A DNA stretch of 57,969 nt from Phycisphaerae bacterium. GTDB lineage: Bacteria; Planctomycetota; Phycisphaerae; Tepidisphaerales; Tepidisphaeraceae. Within the stretch, counting starts at the first letter, position 1. Each line of letters begins with the position of its first letter. The notes under the pieces are model-generated. The model did no database searches. It saw nothing but the letters and a program-made list of their open reading frames with translations, and was not told the origin of the DNA. The stretch is taken from assembly GCA_025924315.1 (NCBI GenBank), contig JAICIO010000032.1, forward strand, positions 1 through 57,969, given 5' to 3'. Made by a program: the position numbers and the translations under genes. Below are positions 35,385 to 42,682 of the stretch, piece by piece.

Positions 35385-36680
35385 ATGCTTCCCTACCTCA
35401 CGACCAATTTTCCGGGCATCGGCGGGTCGATTAAGAATCGGCCGGAGGATTTCTTCGTCCAGGAGATTCCGCTCTACGAACCATCCGGCGAAGGCGAACA
35501 CGTCTACTGTGAGATTCAGAAGATCGGCATTCCGACGTTCGAAGCGATCAATCGCATCGCCGCGAGTTTAAGGATTTCCGCGCGCGACATCGGCTACGCG
35601 GGATTGAAAGACGCGAAGGCGATAACGCGGCAGGTGCTTTCGATCCTCGGCACGACGGAAGAAGCGGTGATGTCGCTTCGCGTGCCGGATGTAACGGTGC
35701 AGTGGGCGGCACGACACGGGAATAAGTTTCGTCTCGGTCATCTCGCAGGGAATCGCTTCGCGATCAAGATCCGTGGCGTGAATCCGCCGGATGTGATCAA
35801 GCTGGAGCCGGTGATGGACGAGCTGCAGCGCCGCGGAATGCCGAACTATTTTGGGCAGCAGCGATTCGGCCGACGGGGCGACAACCACAAGCTCGGCGGT
35901 GCGCTCATCCGTGGTCGACCGGAGGAATTGCTGGCGCTCTTGCTCGGCTCGCCGGATCCGTCGATCGACGATCCGCCGATGCTCAAAGCGCGACGCTCGT
36001 TCAGCGAAGGGCGATTCGAAGACGCGATGCGTCAATGGCCGCGACACGGTGGGATGGAACGGCGCGTGCTCGCCCGGATGATCAAGACCGGCAAAGCCGG
36101 AGCAGCCATTCGCATGATCGATCAGCGCTTGCGTCGATTGTGGGTCTCGGCGCTCCAGTCGGAGATTTTCAACGACGTTCTCGCGAGACGTATCGAATCG
36201 ATCGATCGAATGTGGCTCGGCGATCTCGCGATGAAGCACGAGAACGGCGCCGTGTTTCGTGTCGAAGACGCGACAGCCGAGCAATCACGGGCGGATCGCT
36301 TTGAGATTAGCCCGACCGGGCCGATCGTCGGCCATCGGATGACGCTGCCCGAACGCGAGGAACTCAAACTCGAAGAGGCGGCGCTGAAATCGCACGGTCT
36401 CACGCTCGGACATTTCCGCCAGGAAGGTCGCAACCAATCGCCCGGCGCGCGGCGGTCATTTCGAGTTCAACCGAAGGAGATCAACCTCGCCGCGGGTGTG
36501 GACGAGCACGGCGCCCACATCACCGTCGCCTTCACCCTTCCGCCTGGCTCATACGCGACGGTGCTGCTTCGAGAGTTGATGAAGAACGATTCAAGCGACT
36601 TTGCCGGCGCCGGCGAGGCGAGCGCGCCGGGCGGCGATGAAGGATCGGACACAGAGCACGACGAAGATCAAGCTGAGTAG
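35385..36680 (+). CDS. truD: tRNA pseudouridine(13) synthase
   Basis: 431 residues from ATG 35385; the open frame upstream is only the translated repeat. The enzyme makes pseudouridine at position 13 of certain tRNAs. NRPEDFFVQEIP is the N-terminal motif; D76 in GYAGLKDAKAITRQ is the catalytic Asp; GMPNYFGQQRFGRRGDNHKLGGALI matches the family's NYFGxQRFG block. There is an insert of the TRUD domain. A Shine-Dalgarno site is missing because the GTAG-type repeat abuts the start. The 3' end overlaps the next, convergent gene by 90 bp. Confidence 0.95.
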   Translation: MLPYLTTNFPGIGGSIKNRPEDFFVQEIPLYEPSGEGEHVYCEIQKIGIPTFEAINRIAASLRISARDIGYAGLKDAKAITRQVLSILGTTEEAVMSLRVPDVTVQWAARHGNKFRLGHLAGNRFAIKIRGVNPPDVIKLEPVMDELQRRGMPNYFGQQRFGRRGDNHKLGGALIRGRPEELLALLLGSPDPSIDDPPMLKARRSFSEGRFEDAMRQWPRHGGMERRVLARMIKTGKAGAAIRMIDQRLRRLWVSALQSEIFNDVLARRIESIDRMWLGDLAMKHENGAVFRVEDATAEQSRADRFEISPTGPIVGHRMTLPEREELKLEEAALKSHGLTLGHFRQEGRNQSPGARRSFRVQPKEINLAAGVDEHGAHITVAFTLPPGSYATVLLRELMKNDSSDFAGAGEASAPGGDEGSDTEHDEDQAE

Positions 36681-36962
36681 CGCCATCGCGGACATGCTGA
36701 AGAGTGCCATCCCATGCGGTCGCCTGGCGATGAGCGCCCTCGCCGCCGCGAAGAAGCCGAATGTTCCCACCACAGCGGCGCCATGCATCGCGTGCATGCG
36801 AAGGTTCGGCATCCCTGCGACCGCACCGCAGATCGCGAGCAGCACACCTTCGGCCGCGGGAATCAGCGCCGTCGGGCTTCGATGTTCCACAGGCACCGCC
36901 ATGTAGCTCCAAACGCCCAGTGCGATGAGCAGTACGCCAATGACGATTGCGATCTTTGCCAT
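36591..36962 (-). CDS. Small four-helix membrane protein
   Basis: 123 residues. Four hydrophobic segments: IAIVIGVLLIALGVWSYMAV, LIPAAEGVLLAICGAVAGMP, HGAAVVGTFGFFAAARALIA and FSMSAMALLSLIFVVLCVRSF, followed by a basic tail. This layout matches a widespread family of short uncharacterised inner-membrane proteins; no catalytic residues stand out. The 3' end overlaps truD on the opposite strand by 90 bp. The start has GAGGA about 12 bases upstream. A GTAG-type repeat lies just beyond its 5' end. Confidence 0.8.
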   Translation of the reverse strand: MAKIAIVIGVLLIALGVWSYMAVPVEHRSPTALIPAAEGVLLAICGAVAGMPNLRMHAMHGAAVVGTFGFFAAARALIARRPHGMALFSMSAMALLSLIFVVLCVRSFIAARRARLAGAGKVA

Positions 36963-36978
36963 AACTGTCCCATTCCTC

Positions 36979-37050
36979 GTGTAGCCGGCGAGCTTGCTCG
37001 CCGTTGCGTTTCAAGCGACAAACCACGGCGAGCAAGCTCGCCGGCTACAC
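36979..37050. repeat. GTAG-type paired-hairpin element (REPIN-like)
   Basis: Perfect 26-base arms at 36979-37004 and 37025-37050, with a 20-base spacer. Each arm starts GTGTAGCC and contains the hairpin CGGCGAGC-TT-GCTCGCCG. It fits between the 5' end of the small membrane protein and the 3' end of the DMT-type gene. The stem sequence shares nothing with the element at 35314 except the GTAGC border. Confidence 0.9.
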
Positions 37051-37057
37051 GCAGATA

Positions 37058-37417
37058 TCAATGCCCAAGCGCCGGCGTCGTCGCCGGTTCAAAGAAGAAT
37101 ACAAAGAAAACCGCCAACAGAATACACGCGAAGCCGGCGATGTAGTTCCAGCGGATCGGCTGGCTCTCGAAATAAAACTTCACGAAGACGATAAAGACGA
37201 GCAGCGTGATGACTTCCTGAATGATCTTCAGCTGCGCAACGGTGAACCGATTGCTGCCGTATCGATTCGCCGGGACCTGGAAGCAGTACTCAAAGAACGC
37301 GATGAGCCAGCTCACGATGATCACCTTCCATAGCGCCGAATCCTTGTGCTTGAGATGGCCGTACCACGCGAAAGTCATGAACACGTTTGAAATCGTAAGA
37401 AGTAGGACGGTTAGCAT
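37058..37417 (-). CDS. DMT-superfamily-like small membrane protein (DUF486)
   Basis: 119 residues from ATG 37417 (a GTG at 37441 would add eight residues). Four helices: MLTVLLLTISNVFMTFAWYG, ALWKVIIVSWLIAFFEYCFQ, VITLLVFIVFVKFYFE and YIAGFACILLAVFFVFF. VPANRYGSNRFTVAQLKIIQEV between helices 2 and 3 is the family's conserved stretch. It is half the size of full drug/metabolite transporters, so it may act as a dimer. The transport substrate is unknown. Confidence 0.87.
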   Translation of the reverse strand: MLTVLLLTISNVFMTFAWYGHLKHKDSALWKVIIVSWLIAFFEYCFQVPANRYGSNRFTVAQLKIIQEVITLLVFIVFVKFYFESQPIRWNYIAGFACILLAVFFVFFFEPATTPALGH

Positions 37418-37445
37418 GGCGGGCGTTTTATCAGATCGCACGAAA

Positions 37446-37478
37446 TGAAAAAGGCCCGACCGAAAATGGACGGGCCTG
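37446..37478 (-). terminator. Intrinsic terminator of the small basic protein gene
   Basis: Read on the minus strand, AGGCCCG (37477-37471) pairs with CGGGCCT (37458-37452) and is followed by TTTTC. It ends the transcript that includes the gene at 37525-37761, and shields the DMT gene downstream. Confidence 0.75.
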
Positions 37479-37494
37479 TGCGGGGAAAAGATTC

Positions 37495-37519
37495 GTAGCC
37501 GCGAGGTGGCCTCGCGCGG
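37495..37519. repeat. Solo GTAG-type hairpin
   Basis: GTAG (37495-37498) is followed by CGCGAGG-TGG-CCTCGCG (37500-37516). It has the same TTCGTAGC border as the element at 35314 but only one arm. It lies five bases after the stop of the small basic protein gene (37525, minus strand). Confidence 0.7.
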
Positions 37520-37524
37520 AGGGA

Positions 37525-37761
37525 CTAGCGCTTGCGATCGCCTTTGTCGCCTTGGCCGGGCTTCGACACGGTCTTCGCATGCTTACGACGATCCGCGGCG
37601 AGCGAACGTCCGACGTCGTCGCTTTCGTTGAACCGACCCTTGTCGTCGCGGCGCACATAACGCTTATCGCGACCGGTGTCGATCAGTTCGCGCTTGTGTG
37701 AGCTTCGGCCTTTGCTCCTGCTGGAGCTTTTGCTCTTGGTCGAGCTTGATGCACGTGGCAT
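37525..37761 (-). CDS. Small, highly charged conserved protein
   Basis: 78 residues, Ser/Lys-rich at the start, then ELIDTGRDKRYVRRDDKGRFNESDDVGRSLAADRRKHA and a GQGDKGDRKR tail. The RRDDKGRFxESxDVGRSLAxDRR core recurs in many bacteria in short proteins of unknown role. There are no hydrophobic segments, and the protein is likely disordered and nucleic-acid-binding in character (inference from charge). It lies upstream of the terminator at 37446-37478. It follows the LigD-type gene on the same strand by 52 bp... the order on the minus strand is LigD-type gene first, so they could share a transcript. Confidence 0.75.
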   Translation of the reverse strand: MPRASSSTKSKSSSRSKGRSSHKRELIDTGRDKRYVRRDDKGRFNESDDVGRSLAADRRKHAKTVSKPGQGDKGDRKR

Positions 37762-37813
37762 TGCGGTCTCCTTTCGTTGCAGGGTGGCCTTGCAATTTAA
37801 ATGCCAGCGACAC

Positions 37814-38584
37814 TTATGCCTTGGAAGTCGCCTTGCGTCGTTTCGCTGTCGCAGCTTTCCGCGGCTTTTTGGCTGACTTTTTTGTCGTTCCCTTCGCCTT
37901 CAGCGCCGCGGCTTTAGCGATGATCTCTTGAAGCATCTTCCCCGTCGCGCCACCTTTGGCGGGCATGTGCGACTCCCAGACATCAGGCTTATCCTGAGCG
38001 AGGATGTCTTCGAAGTCGCCAAAGCTCTTCACGCTCTTGGGCGCGACCTTCAGGACATCGATCGCCCCCGCCCATTCGTCGCGATGCTTGATGAGGAGCC
38101 ACGTGCGGCTTTCGCCCTGGGCATCCGTTCGCCCGTAACGCCCGCCGGTGCGAACGAGCACCCACGAGCCTTTGAGCTTCACGCCTTCGAGATGGAATTT
38201 CAGCTCACCCTTCTGAAGGGCCGCGTCGACATCTTCGAAGCCCGGCTCCGGGTACCACGTTCCGTCGTCCCACAGCACGACGATTCCCGCCCCGTAGCCT
38301 TCTGGAATGACGCCTTCGAAATCGCCGTAGTCGATCGGGTGATCTTCGACGCGCATCGCCAGGCGCTTGTCCTTCGGATTGAGCGACGGTCCCTTGGGCA
38401 CCGCCCAGCTCACCAGCGTTCCATTGTGTTCGAGGCGAAAGTCGTAATGCAGGTGGCTCGCGAGATGCTTCTGGACGCAAAACATCCGCGACTTCTGCCT
38501 CTTCGTTTTCGCCTTCTGGCCGCTTGGTTCCGGCGTTTTCGCGAAGTTTCGTTTGGCTTTGTATTCCTTGAGCGATCGCTGGGG
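37814..38584 (-). CDS. LigD-type 3'-phosphoesterase domain protein, stand-alone
   Basis: 256 residues from ATG 38584, with GGAG six bases upstream (a TTG at 38602 is rejected). FCVQKHLASHLHYDFRLEHNG (H47 and D49 in HYDFRLE) and EDHPIDYGDFEGVIPEGYGAG carry the Mn-binding and active residues of the 3'-phosphoesterase domain of bacterial DNA ligase D, which cleans 3' ends for end joining. No ligase or polymerase domain is attached and no Ku gene is in the window. The C-terminal 30 residues are a Lys/Ala-rich tail (TTKKSAKKPRKAATAKRRK) that probably binds DNA. Confidence 0.92.
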   Translation of the reverse strand, partial: PQRSLKEYKAKRNFAKTPEPSGQKAKTKRQKSRMFCVQKHLASHLHYDFRLEHNGTLVSWAVPKGPSLNPKDKRLAMRVEDHPIDYGDFEGVIPEGYGAGIVVLWDDGTWYPEPGFEDVDAALQKGELKFHLEGVKLKGSWVLVRTGGRYGRTDAQGESRTWLLIKHRDEWAGAIDVLKVAPKSVKSFGDFEDILAQDKPDVWESHMPAKGGATGKMLQEIIAKAAALKAKGTTKKSAKKPRKAATAKRRKATSKA

Positions 38585-38855
38585 CATGAGGATCTCCGGC
38601 AACGATCGTAATCAACGACCCATAAAGCGCGAACGGCGCATTCGACATAAACGGTTTAACTTCTGGATCGCTGAACCACGAGAGCGGAACAAAATCCGGG
38701 CTTTCCCGACCCGGGCGCAAATCGTGGGGTACATCTTCTCTGCCAGAAGTTCCGCCCCCAATAGATCAACCCTTTCACCAAACCGCGAGTGCGTTCTCGC
38801 GCGGGGGATCTGTTGCCTGGCGGTGGGATTTCACTTCGCCACCGGGAGCACGATT

Positions 38856-39020
38856 ATGCTGCGCGCCACACTTGTCCGTTGCCTCAAAGACGAACAGGGC
38901 AACGAAGTTCTCGAATACGCCATCCTGATGGGTCTGATCGTTTTGGTCGCTCTCGCGCTGATCGGTACGGTCGGCACGAAGTGCGCCAAGATGTGGAACT
39001 CGATCAGCAATATGATTTAG
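38856..39020 (+). CDS. Flp/Tad-type pilin
   Basis: 54 residues from ATG 38856 with GGGAG seven bases upstream. DEQGNEVLEYAILMGLIV is a class III prepilin site: cleavage after Gly, then Glu-Tyr at positions 5-6, and a single hydrophobic helix to LIGTVGTK. Mature pilin would be about 40 residues. Flp pilins are assembled by the Tad machine, none of whose genes are in the window, so this one is an orphan. It is followed by a GTAG-type repeat. The preceding gap 38585-38855 shows nothing else. Confidence 0.87.
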   Translation: MLRATLVRCLKDEQGNEVLEYAILMGLIVLVALALIGTVGTKCAKMWNSISNMI

Positions 39021-39041
39021 TCTCGCGGGTTCCGTGAACGC

Positions 39042-39118
39042 GTAGGGTGCGCTTCAGCGCACCGGTTATTCATTGTGCGCACAGATTGCAATAACCGGTG
39101 CGCTGAACCGCACCCTAC
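39042..39118. repeat. GTAG-type paired-hairpin element (REPIN-like)
   Basis: Arms of 28 bases at 39042-39069 and 39091-39118, with one mismatch. Each arm starts GTAGGGTGCG and contains GGTGCGC-TTCA-GCGCACC (one arm has an unpaired base next to the loop). The arms extend beyond the hairpin by ACCGGTTAT-type sequence. The element separates the convergent pilin and MGMT-like genes and includes the stop codon of the latter (39115-39117). Confidence 0.9.
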
Positions 39119-39456
39119 TCAAGCGCAATGAAACACTGCGCCAGGTCCACGCGACCGTTGTGGATCGGGACACCTTCGCGCTGGAGCATCTCGCGCTTTT
39201 TCGCGATGCCCCAGCCGAAGCCGGTGAGCGCGCCGCTCATGCCGACGACCCGATGGCACGGGACATCCGGGGCATATGGGTTTTTGTTCAGCGCGTTTCC
39301 GACCGCGCGATACGCCTTCGTGCCCAACTTCCGGGCGATTTCGCCGTACGTGGTCACCTTTCCGGGCGGAATCCGCGCGGTCAGCGCCCAGACTTTCTCA
39401 TTGAAGCTCAGGCCGTCGCTCAATTCGCCGGCCTTGATCTGTTTTTCCACATCCAT
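39115..39456 (-). CDS. MGMT-family DNA alkyltransferase, DNA-binding domain only
   Basis: 113 residues. FNEKVWALTARIPPGKVTTYGEIA is the helix-turn-helix and arginine-finger region of O6-alkylguanine alkyltransferases. PCHRVVG with C67 is the alkyl-accepting site, so it is not one of the alkyltransferase-like proteins that have Trp here. The N-terminal ribonuclease-H-like domain of Ogt is missing. It could repair alkylated bases or flag them to excision repair. The last codons and stop come from the neighbouring repeat. Its partner genes are not evident. Confidence 0.9.
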   Translation of the reverse strand: MDVEKQIKAGELSDGLSFNEKVWALTARIPPGKVTTYGEIARKLGTKAYRAVGNALNKNPYAPDVPCHRVVGMSGALTGFGWGIAKKREMLQREGVPIHNGRVDLAQCFIALE

Positions 39457-39734
39457 CCCCTGCCATCCGTTCCGGTTCTAAGAAATTGACGGGCCGCACG
39501 TCATTCCAGTAGCGATCCGAGGCATTTTCGCCGGCGGAGGCGTGGTGGCGCTGTTGCAAATGAGCCCGCCGAGAGCAGTTCCGCTCGCCCCGCCGACGAT
39601 TGCACCCGGTTTGCCTGTACGATCGTGCAAGCGATTTGCAGAATTTGCAATGTGTCGCGCTCGCGGCTAACGGACCTATAATCGAGCGTGTCTGATCGAG
39701 CGGCGAGCTCATGGTTGTTTAAGGACGACGCATC

Positions 39735-40697
39735 ATGAAAACGCATAAGGCGCGTCTGCTGGCGATGGCTTCGCTGACCCTGGCCGCGTTCGCATTCCCG
39801 GCTCGCGCTGCCAAGCCAACCGACCCGTTCAAGTCGAACGCCGACGTCTACCCACTCACGAGCGAGACGACCAAGGAGCAGGGACAACAGCCGGCGCCGG
39901 CGCAATACCCGTGGGCGCAGTCGAGCAACGAATACGTCCAAGACTGGCCCGCGACAGAAATCCGAGCTATTCCGGGCGCGCGAGCGGGAGCGGTCAAGGC
40001 GAAGTGGGAGTACTACCGCGCGAAGGACAACCTCTACTCCACCGTCGATTTGCTTAAAGAAGATTTCGAGGATTCGCAGAAGGCTCAGTCCGCCAAGACC
40101 GTGGCCGACACCGCTCACGATCAGCTCGACGCGGCTCGCCAGCGTGTGCTGGGACGGCTATCGCAGGACCCGCGCTATCAGGCGCTGCGCAAGCTTCGCG
40201 ATCAGGCCGATCAGCAGGTGCAGCGACTGCGCGAGCAGCATTCAACGCCGCAGCAAGTCGCCGCGGCGGCGCAAGTGAAGATGGAATACGCCCGTCAGCT
40301 CAGCGAAATGGAACACGATGCGCTCGTGTCCGATCCCAACTATGACGAAACGAAAGCGCGCCTGGTGGTCGCCAGTCAGGACGTCACGCGCATCCGCAGC
40401 GCATTCCAGCGCGCCCTCGTTCGCGGGGATGACTTCCGCGAGGCGCGCAGGGATTGGGAGGACGCGCGCATTGATTATGTCGTCGCGGCCACGTACCGCG
40501 ACTCCGTGATCGACGTCGCCAACGCCGCCATCAACTACGCGTACGACCTGCACTATTACGACGTCTACAAGTACCTGCACATGGGTTCATACGGCTACTA
40601 TCCGTATTGCAACAACTACGGAACGGGCTACTACGGCGTCGGCTACAATTACGGCACGCCCGTCGTGAACGGACACTCATCGATGTTCCGATATTGA
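39735..40697 (+). CDS. Exported coiled-coil protein with Tyr/Gly-rich tail
   Basis: 320 residues. Signal peptide MKTHKARLLAMASLTLAAFA ending near ARA. Residues 80-245 are mainly helical and charged (QKAQSAKTVADTAHDQLDAA, LRKLRDQADQQVQRLREQHS), suggesting a coiled coil. The tail is Tyr/Gly/Asn-rich (MGSYGYYPYCNNYGTGYYGV), like secreted adhesive or stalk-like proteins. I do not recognise the family. The gap before it, 39457-39734, holds no gene I can support. Confidence 0.75.
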   Translation: MKTHKARLLAMASLTLAAFAFPARAAKPTDPFKSNADVYPLTSETTKEQGQQPAPAQYPWAQSSNEYVQDWPATEIRAIPGARAGAVKAKWEYYRAKDNLYSTVDLLKEDFEDSQKAQSAKTVADTAHDQLDAARQRVLGRLSQDPRYQALRKLRDQADQQVQRLREQHSTPQQVAAAAQVKMEYARQLSEMEHDALVSDPNYDETKARLVVASQDVTRIRSAFQRALVRGDDFREARRDWEDARIDYVVAATYRDSVIDVANAAINYAYDLHYYDVYKYLHMGSYGYYPYCNNYGTGYYGVGYNYGTPVVNGHSSMFRY

Positions 40698-40812
40698 GCA
40701 GCTTCTCTTGACGGCATCGCCCACGCCTTCGGCCTTGGGCCTCTACGGTTTACAACGACCTCGATTCCGCATATCAGATGTTTCGTGCCACCAACGCGGG
40801 CGCGAATCAATC

Positions 40813-41712
40813 ATGAAAACGCGATTATCCATCGTGACCTGTGCGGTCTGCATCGTGATCATCGGCGCGGCGCCCGCATCGAAGCCTGCTCCAACGCAGT
40901 CGGACATGACGCCGCGCGTCGCGGAGAACACCTTCTCCGAGCCGGATGTCCCTTACGTCGAAAACGGCTCGGAGAAACAGAAGCTTGACATCTACGCACC
41001 ACTGGATGCTCACAACTCGCCGGTGCTGGTTTTCGTTCACGGCGGAGAGTGGGCCAAGGGCGACAAATCCGAAGTCAGTTTCAAGCCCAAGTTTTTCAAC
41101 GAGCACGGCGTGATTTTTGTAGCGGTGAATTATCGGCTCAGCGGAACCGATCATCATCCGGCGCAGGTAAACGACGTCGCGGCCGCGGTGAAATATGTGC
41201 ACGATCACATTCACGACGTCGGTGGGGATCCGACGAAGATCGTGCTGATGGGTCACTCGGCCGGTTGTCATCTGGTGACGCTCGTCGGTCTGGATCCGAG
41301 GCCACTTGCGACCGTCGGAATGAAGCCGAGCGATCTCGCGGGCGTGGTCAGCTGGAGCGGCGGCGCGTTCGATCTGGTCGAAAAGGAAAAGTCCGGCGGA
41401 AATTATCCGCAGTGTATTCGCGCGAACTTCGGCGACGACCCCGCGAAGTGGCGCGATGCGTCGCCGATGAACCACATCGGGGATTTCAAGCCCCTTCCGC
41501 GGTTCCTCTTCGCGAGCGCTGAACAGGGCAATCCAAGTTCACGCGAAGCTTCAGACAAGATGGCCGAGAAGATTCGCGCCGCCGGTGGGAAAGCCGAAAG
41601 CATCGTGCTGAAGGGCAAATCGCCCACGCTGGCGAATCACCAGATCGGCATGCCCGGCGACACGACCGGCGATACATTGCTCGAGTTCATCAAAAAGTGC
41701 ACTTCGGCGTGA
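40813..41712 (+). CDS. Exported alpha/beta-hydrolase (carboxylesterase type)
   Basis: 299 residues from ATG 40813. A signal peptide with hydrophobic core IVTCAVCIVIIGAAPA. The hydrolase fold is marked by LVFVHGGEWAKGDK (oxyanion HGG), the nucleophile S149 in VLMGHSAGCH and a likely catalytic His in the C-terminal segment TLANHQIGMPGD. This HGG group contains esterases and lipase-like enzymes. The exported location suggests deacylation of polymers, for instance acetylated glycans, but no substrate can be named. Confidence 0.88.
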   Translation: MKTRLSIVTCAVCIVIIGAAPASKPAPTQSDMTPRVAENTFSEPDVPYVENGSEKQKLDIYAPLDAHNSPVLVFVHGGEWAKGDKSEVSFKPKFFNEHGVIFVAVNYRLSGTDHHPAQVNDVAAAVKYVHDHIHDVGGDPTKIVLMGHSAGCHLVTLVGLDPRPLATVGMKPSDLAGVVSWSGGAFDLVEKEKSGGNYPQCIRANFGDDPAKWRDASPMNHIGDFKPLPRFLFASAEQGNPSSREASDKMAEKIRAAGGKAESIVLKGKSPTLANHQIGMPGDTTGDTLLEFIKKCTSA

Positions 41713-41716
41713 TGTT

Positions 41717-41796
41717 TAGCCGCCGGGCGTGCCCGGCGCGGATTCGAACGAACACCACACCTGCGCGAGAATCAGGCCGCGCACGCGCGGCGGCTA
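41717..41796. repeat. TAGCC-type paired-hairpin element with compensatory pair
   Basis: The arms (41717-41741 and 41777-41796) share TAGCCGCCG. The left hairpin is CCGGGC-GT-GCCCGG; the right, in its own orientation, CCGCGC-GT-GCGCGG. The two differences between arms are a matched pair (G-C against C-G), so the stem is kept. It lies four bases after the esterase stop. The border is TTAG/CTAT in place of GTAG/CTAC. Confidence 0.75.
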
Positions 41797-41854
41797 TAAT
41801 AAACGAGCGATTGCGCAATTTGGTCATTCCAACGTCTCCACCTAAACTCGGCTC

Positions 41855-42607
41855 GTGGAACACGTCGAAGGTCGTCAGTCCGTTTTCGCGGCGCTGCAAG
41901 CGCGGCAGCGGAAGATCCAGGTCATTCTCATTAAGCATGGCACGCACGCCGACGGTATCGCGGAGATCGTTGCCCTCGCCGAGCAGCTCGCGACGCCTGT
42001 TCGCTATGTCGAGACGCGCGAGCTCGATGCGATCACGCACGGCTCCTCCCACGGCGGACTCCTTGCTGTTTGCTCCGCTAAGCCCCGAACGACCGTTGAC
42101 GATCTTCTTCAGCAAATCGATCGCCTGAACGAACCACCGCTGCTGCTCCTGCTCGAAGGCGTGGACGACGCCCGCAACCTCGGCTTCACCTTGCGCAGCG
42201 CCGAATCCCTCGGCGTGCATGCGCTGTTGATCAAAAAACACTTGTGGGATTTCGATCCGGTGGAAGTGGCTCGCCCCGCCTCCGGGGCGTACGAACGAAT
42301 GCCGCTCGTGCAGATCGACGACGTCGCTCCGCTCAAATCGCTGCAAAAACGCGGGCTGAAACTCTACGGGTGTCTCGCAAACGCGAAGCGAACGATGTAC
42401 GACGTGAATCTCGCGGAGCCGACGATCCTCGCGCTCGGCGGCGAAAAACGCGGAATTTCCGGCGCGGTTCGTGAGATCTGCGACCGCTTCATCACTATTC
42501 CAACCAGGCCCGACAGCGCCAGTTCGCTCGCGCTCTCCCACGCGGCGAGCATCGTGATGGCAGAGGCGATGCGGCAACGCTTCGTAAGGATGAAGGATGA
42601 AGGATGA
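41855..42607 (+). CDS. SpoU/TrmH-family RNA 2'-O-methyltransferase
   Basis: 250 residues from GTG 41855. The N-terminal 75 residues (EGRQSVFAALQAR...) form the RlmB-type substrate-binding domain. The SPOUT knot motifs are motif 1 LLEGVDDARNLGFTLRSAES, motif 2 LALGGEKRGIS and motif 3 PDSASSLALSHAASIVMAEA. It methylates a ribose in rRNA or tRNA; the target is not readable. Motif 3 has SLALS where SLNVS is usual. The last residues (RMKDEG) and stop run into a purine-rich repeat. Confidence 0.92.
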   Translation: MEHVEGRQSVFAALQARQRKIQVILIKHGTHADGIAEIVALAEQLATPVRYVETRELDAITHGSSHGGLLAVCSAKPRTTVDDLLQQIDRLNEPPLLLLLEGVDDARNLGFTLRSAESLGVHALLIKKHLWDFDPVEVARPASGAYERMPLVQIDDVAPLKSLQKRGLKLYGCLANAKRTMYDVNLAEPTILALGGEKRGISGAVREICDRFITIPTRPDSASSLALSHAASIVMAEAMRQRFVRMKDEG

Positions 42608-42672
42608 AACAAAAGAAGGCTGAAGGAGACGCCGCTTGTGCGGCTTCACCCTTCAGCCTTCATCCTTCAGCC
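42590..42672. repeat. GGATGAAGG-type inverted repeat
   Basis: AAGGATGAAGGATGAA on the left and TCATCCTTCAGCC on the right enclose the inner stem AAGGCTGAAGG (42616-42626) with CCTTCAGCCTT (42650-42660) and GCCGC-TTGT-GCGGC. It separates two convergent genes and overlaps the methyltransferase stop. It may serve both as a terminator. It belongs with the simple-unit repeat at 32177-32255 rather than with the GTAG type. Confidence 0.75.
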
Positions 42673-42682
42673 GTGCTCTGGC

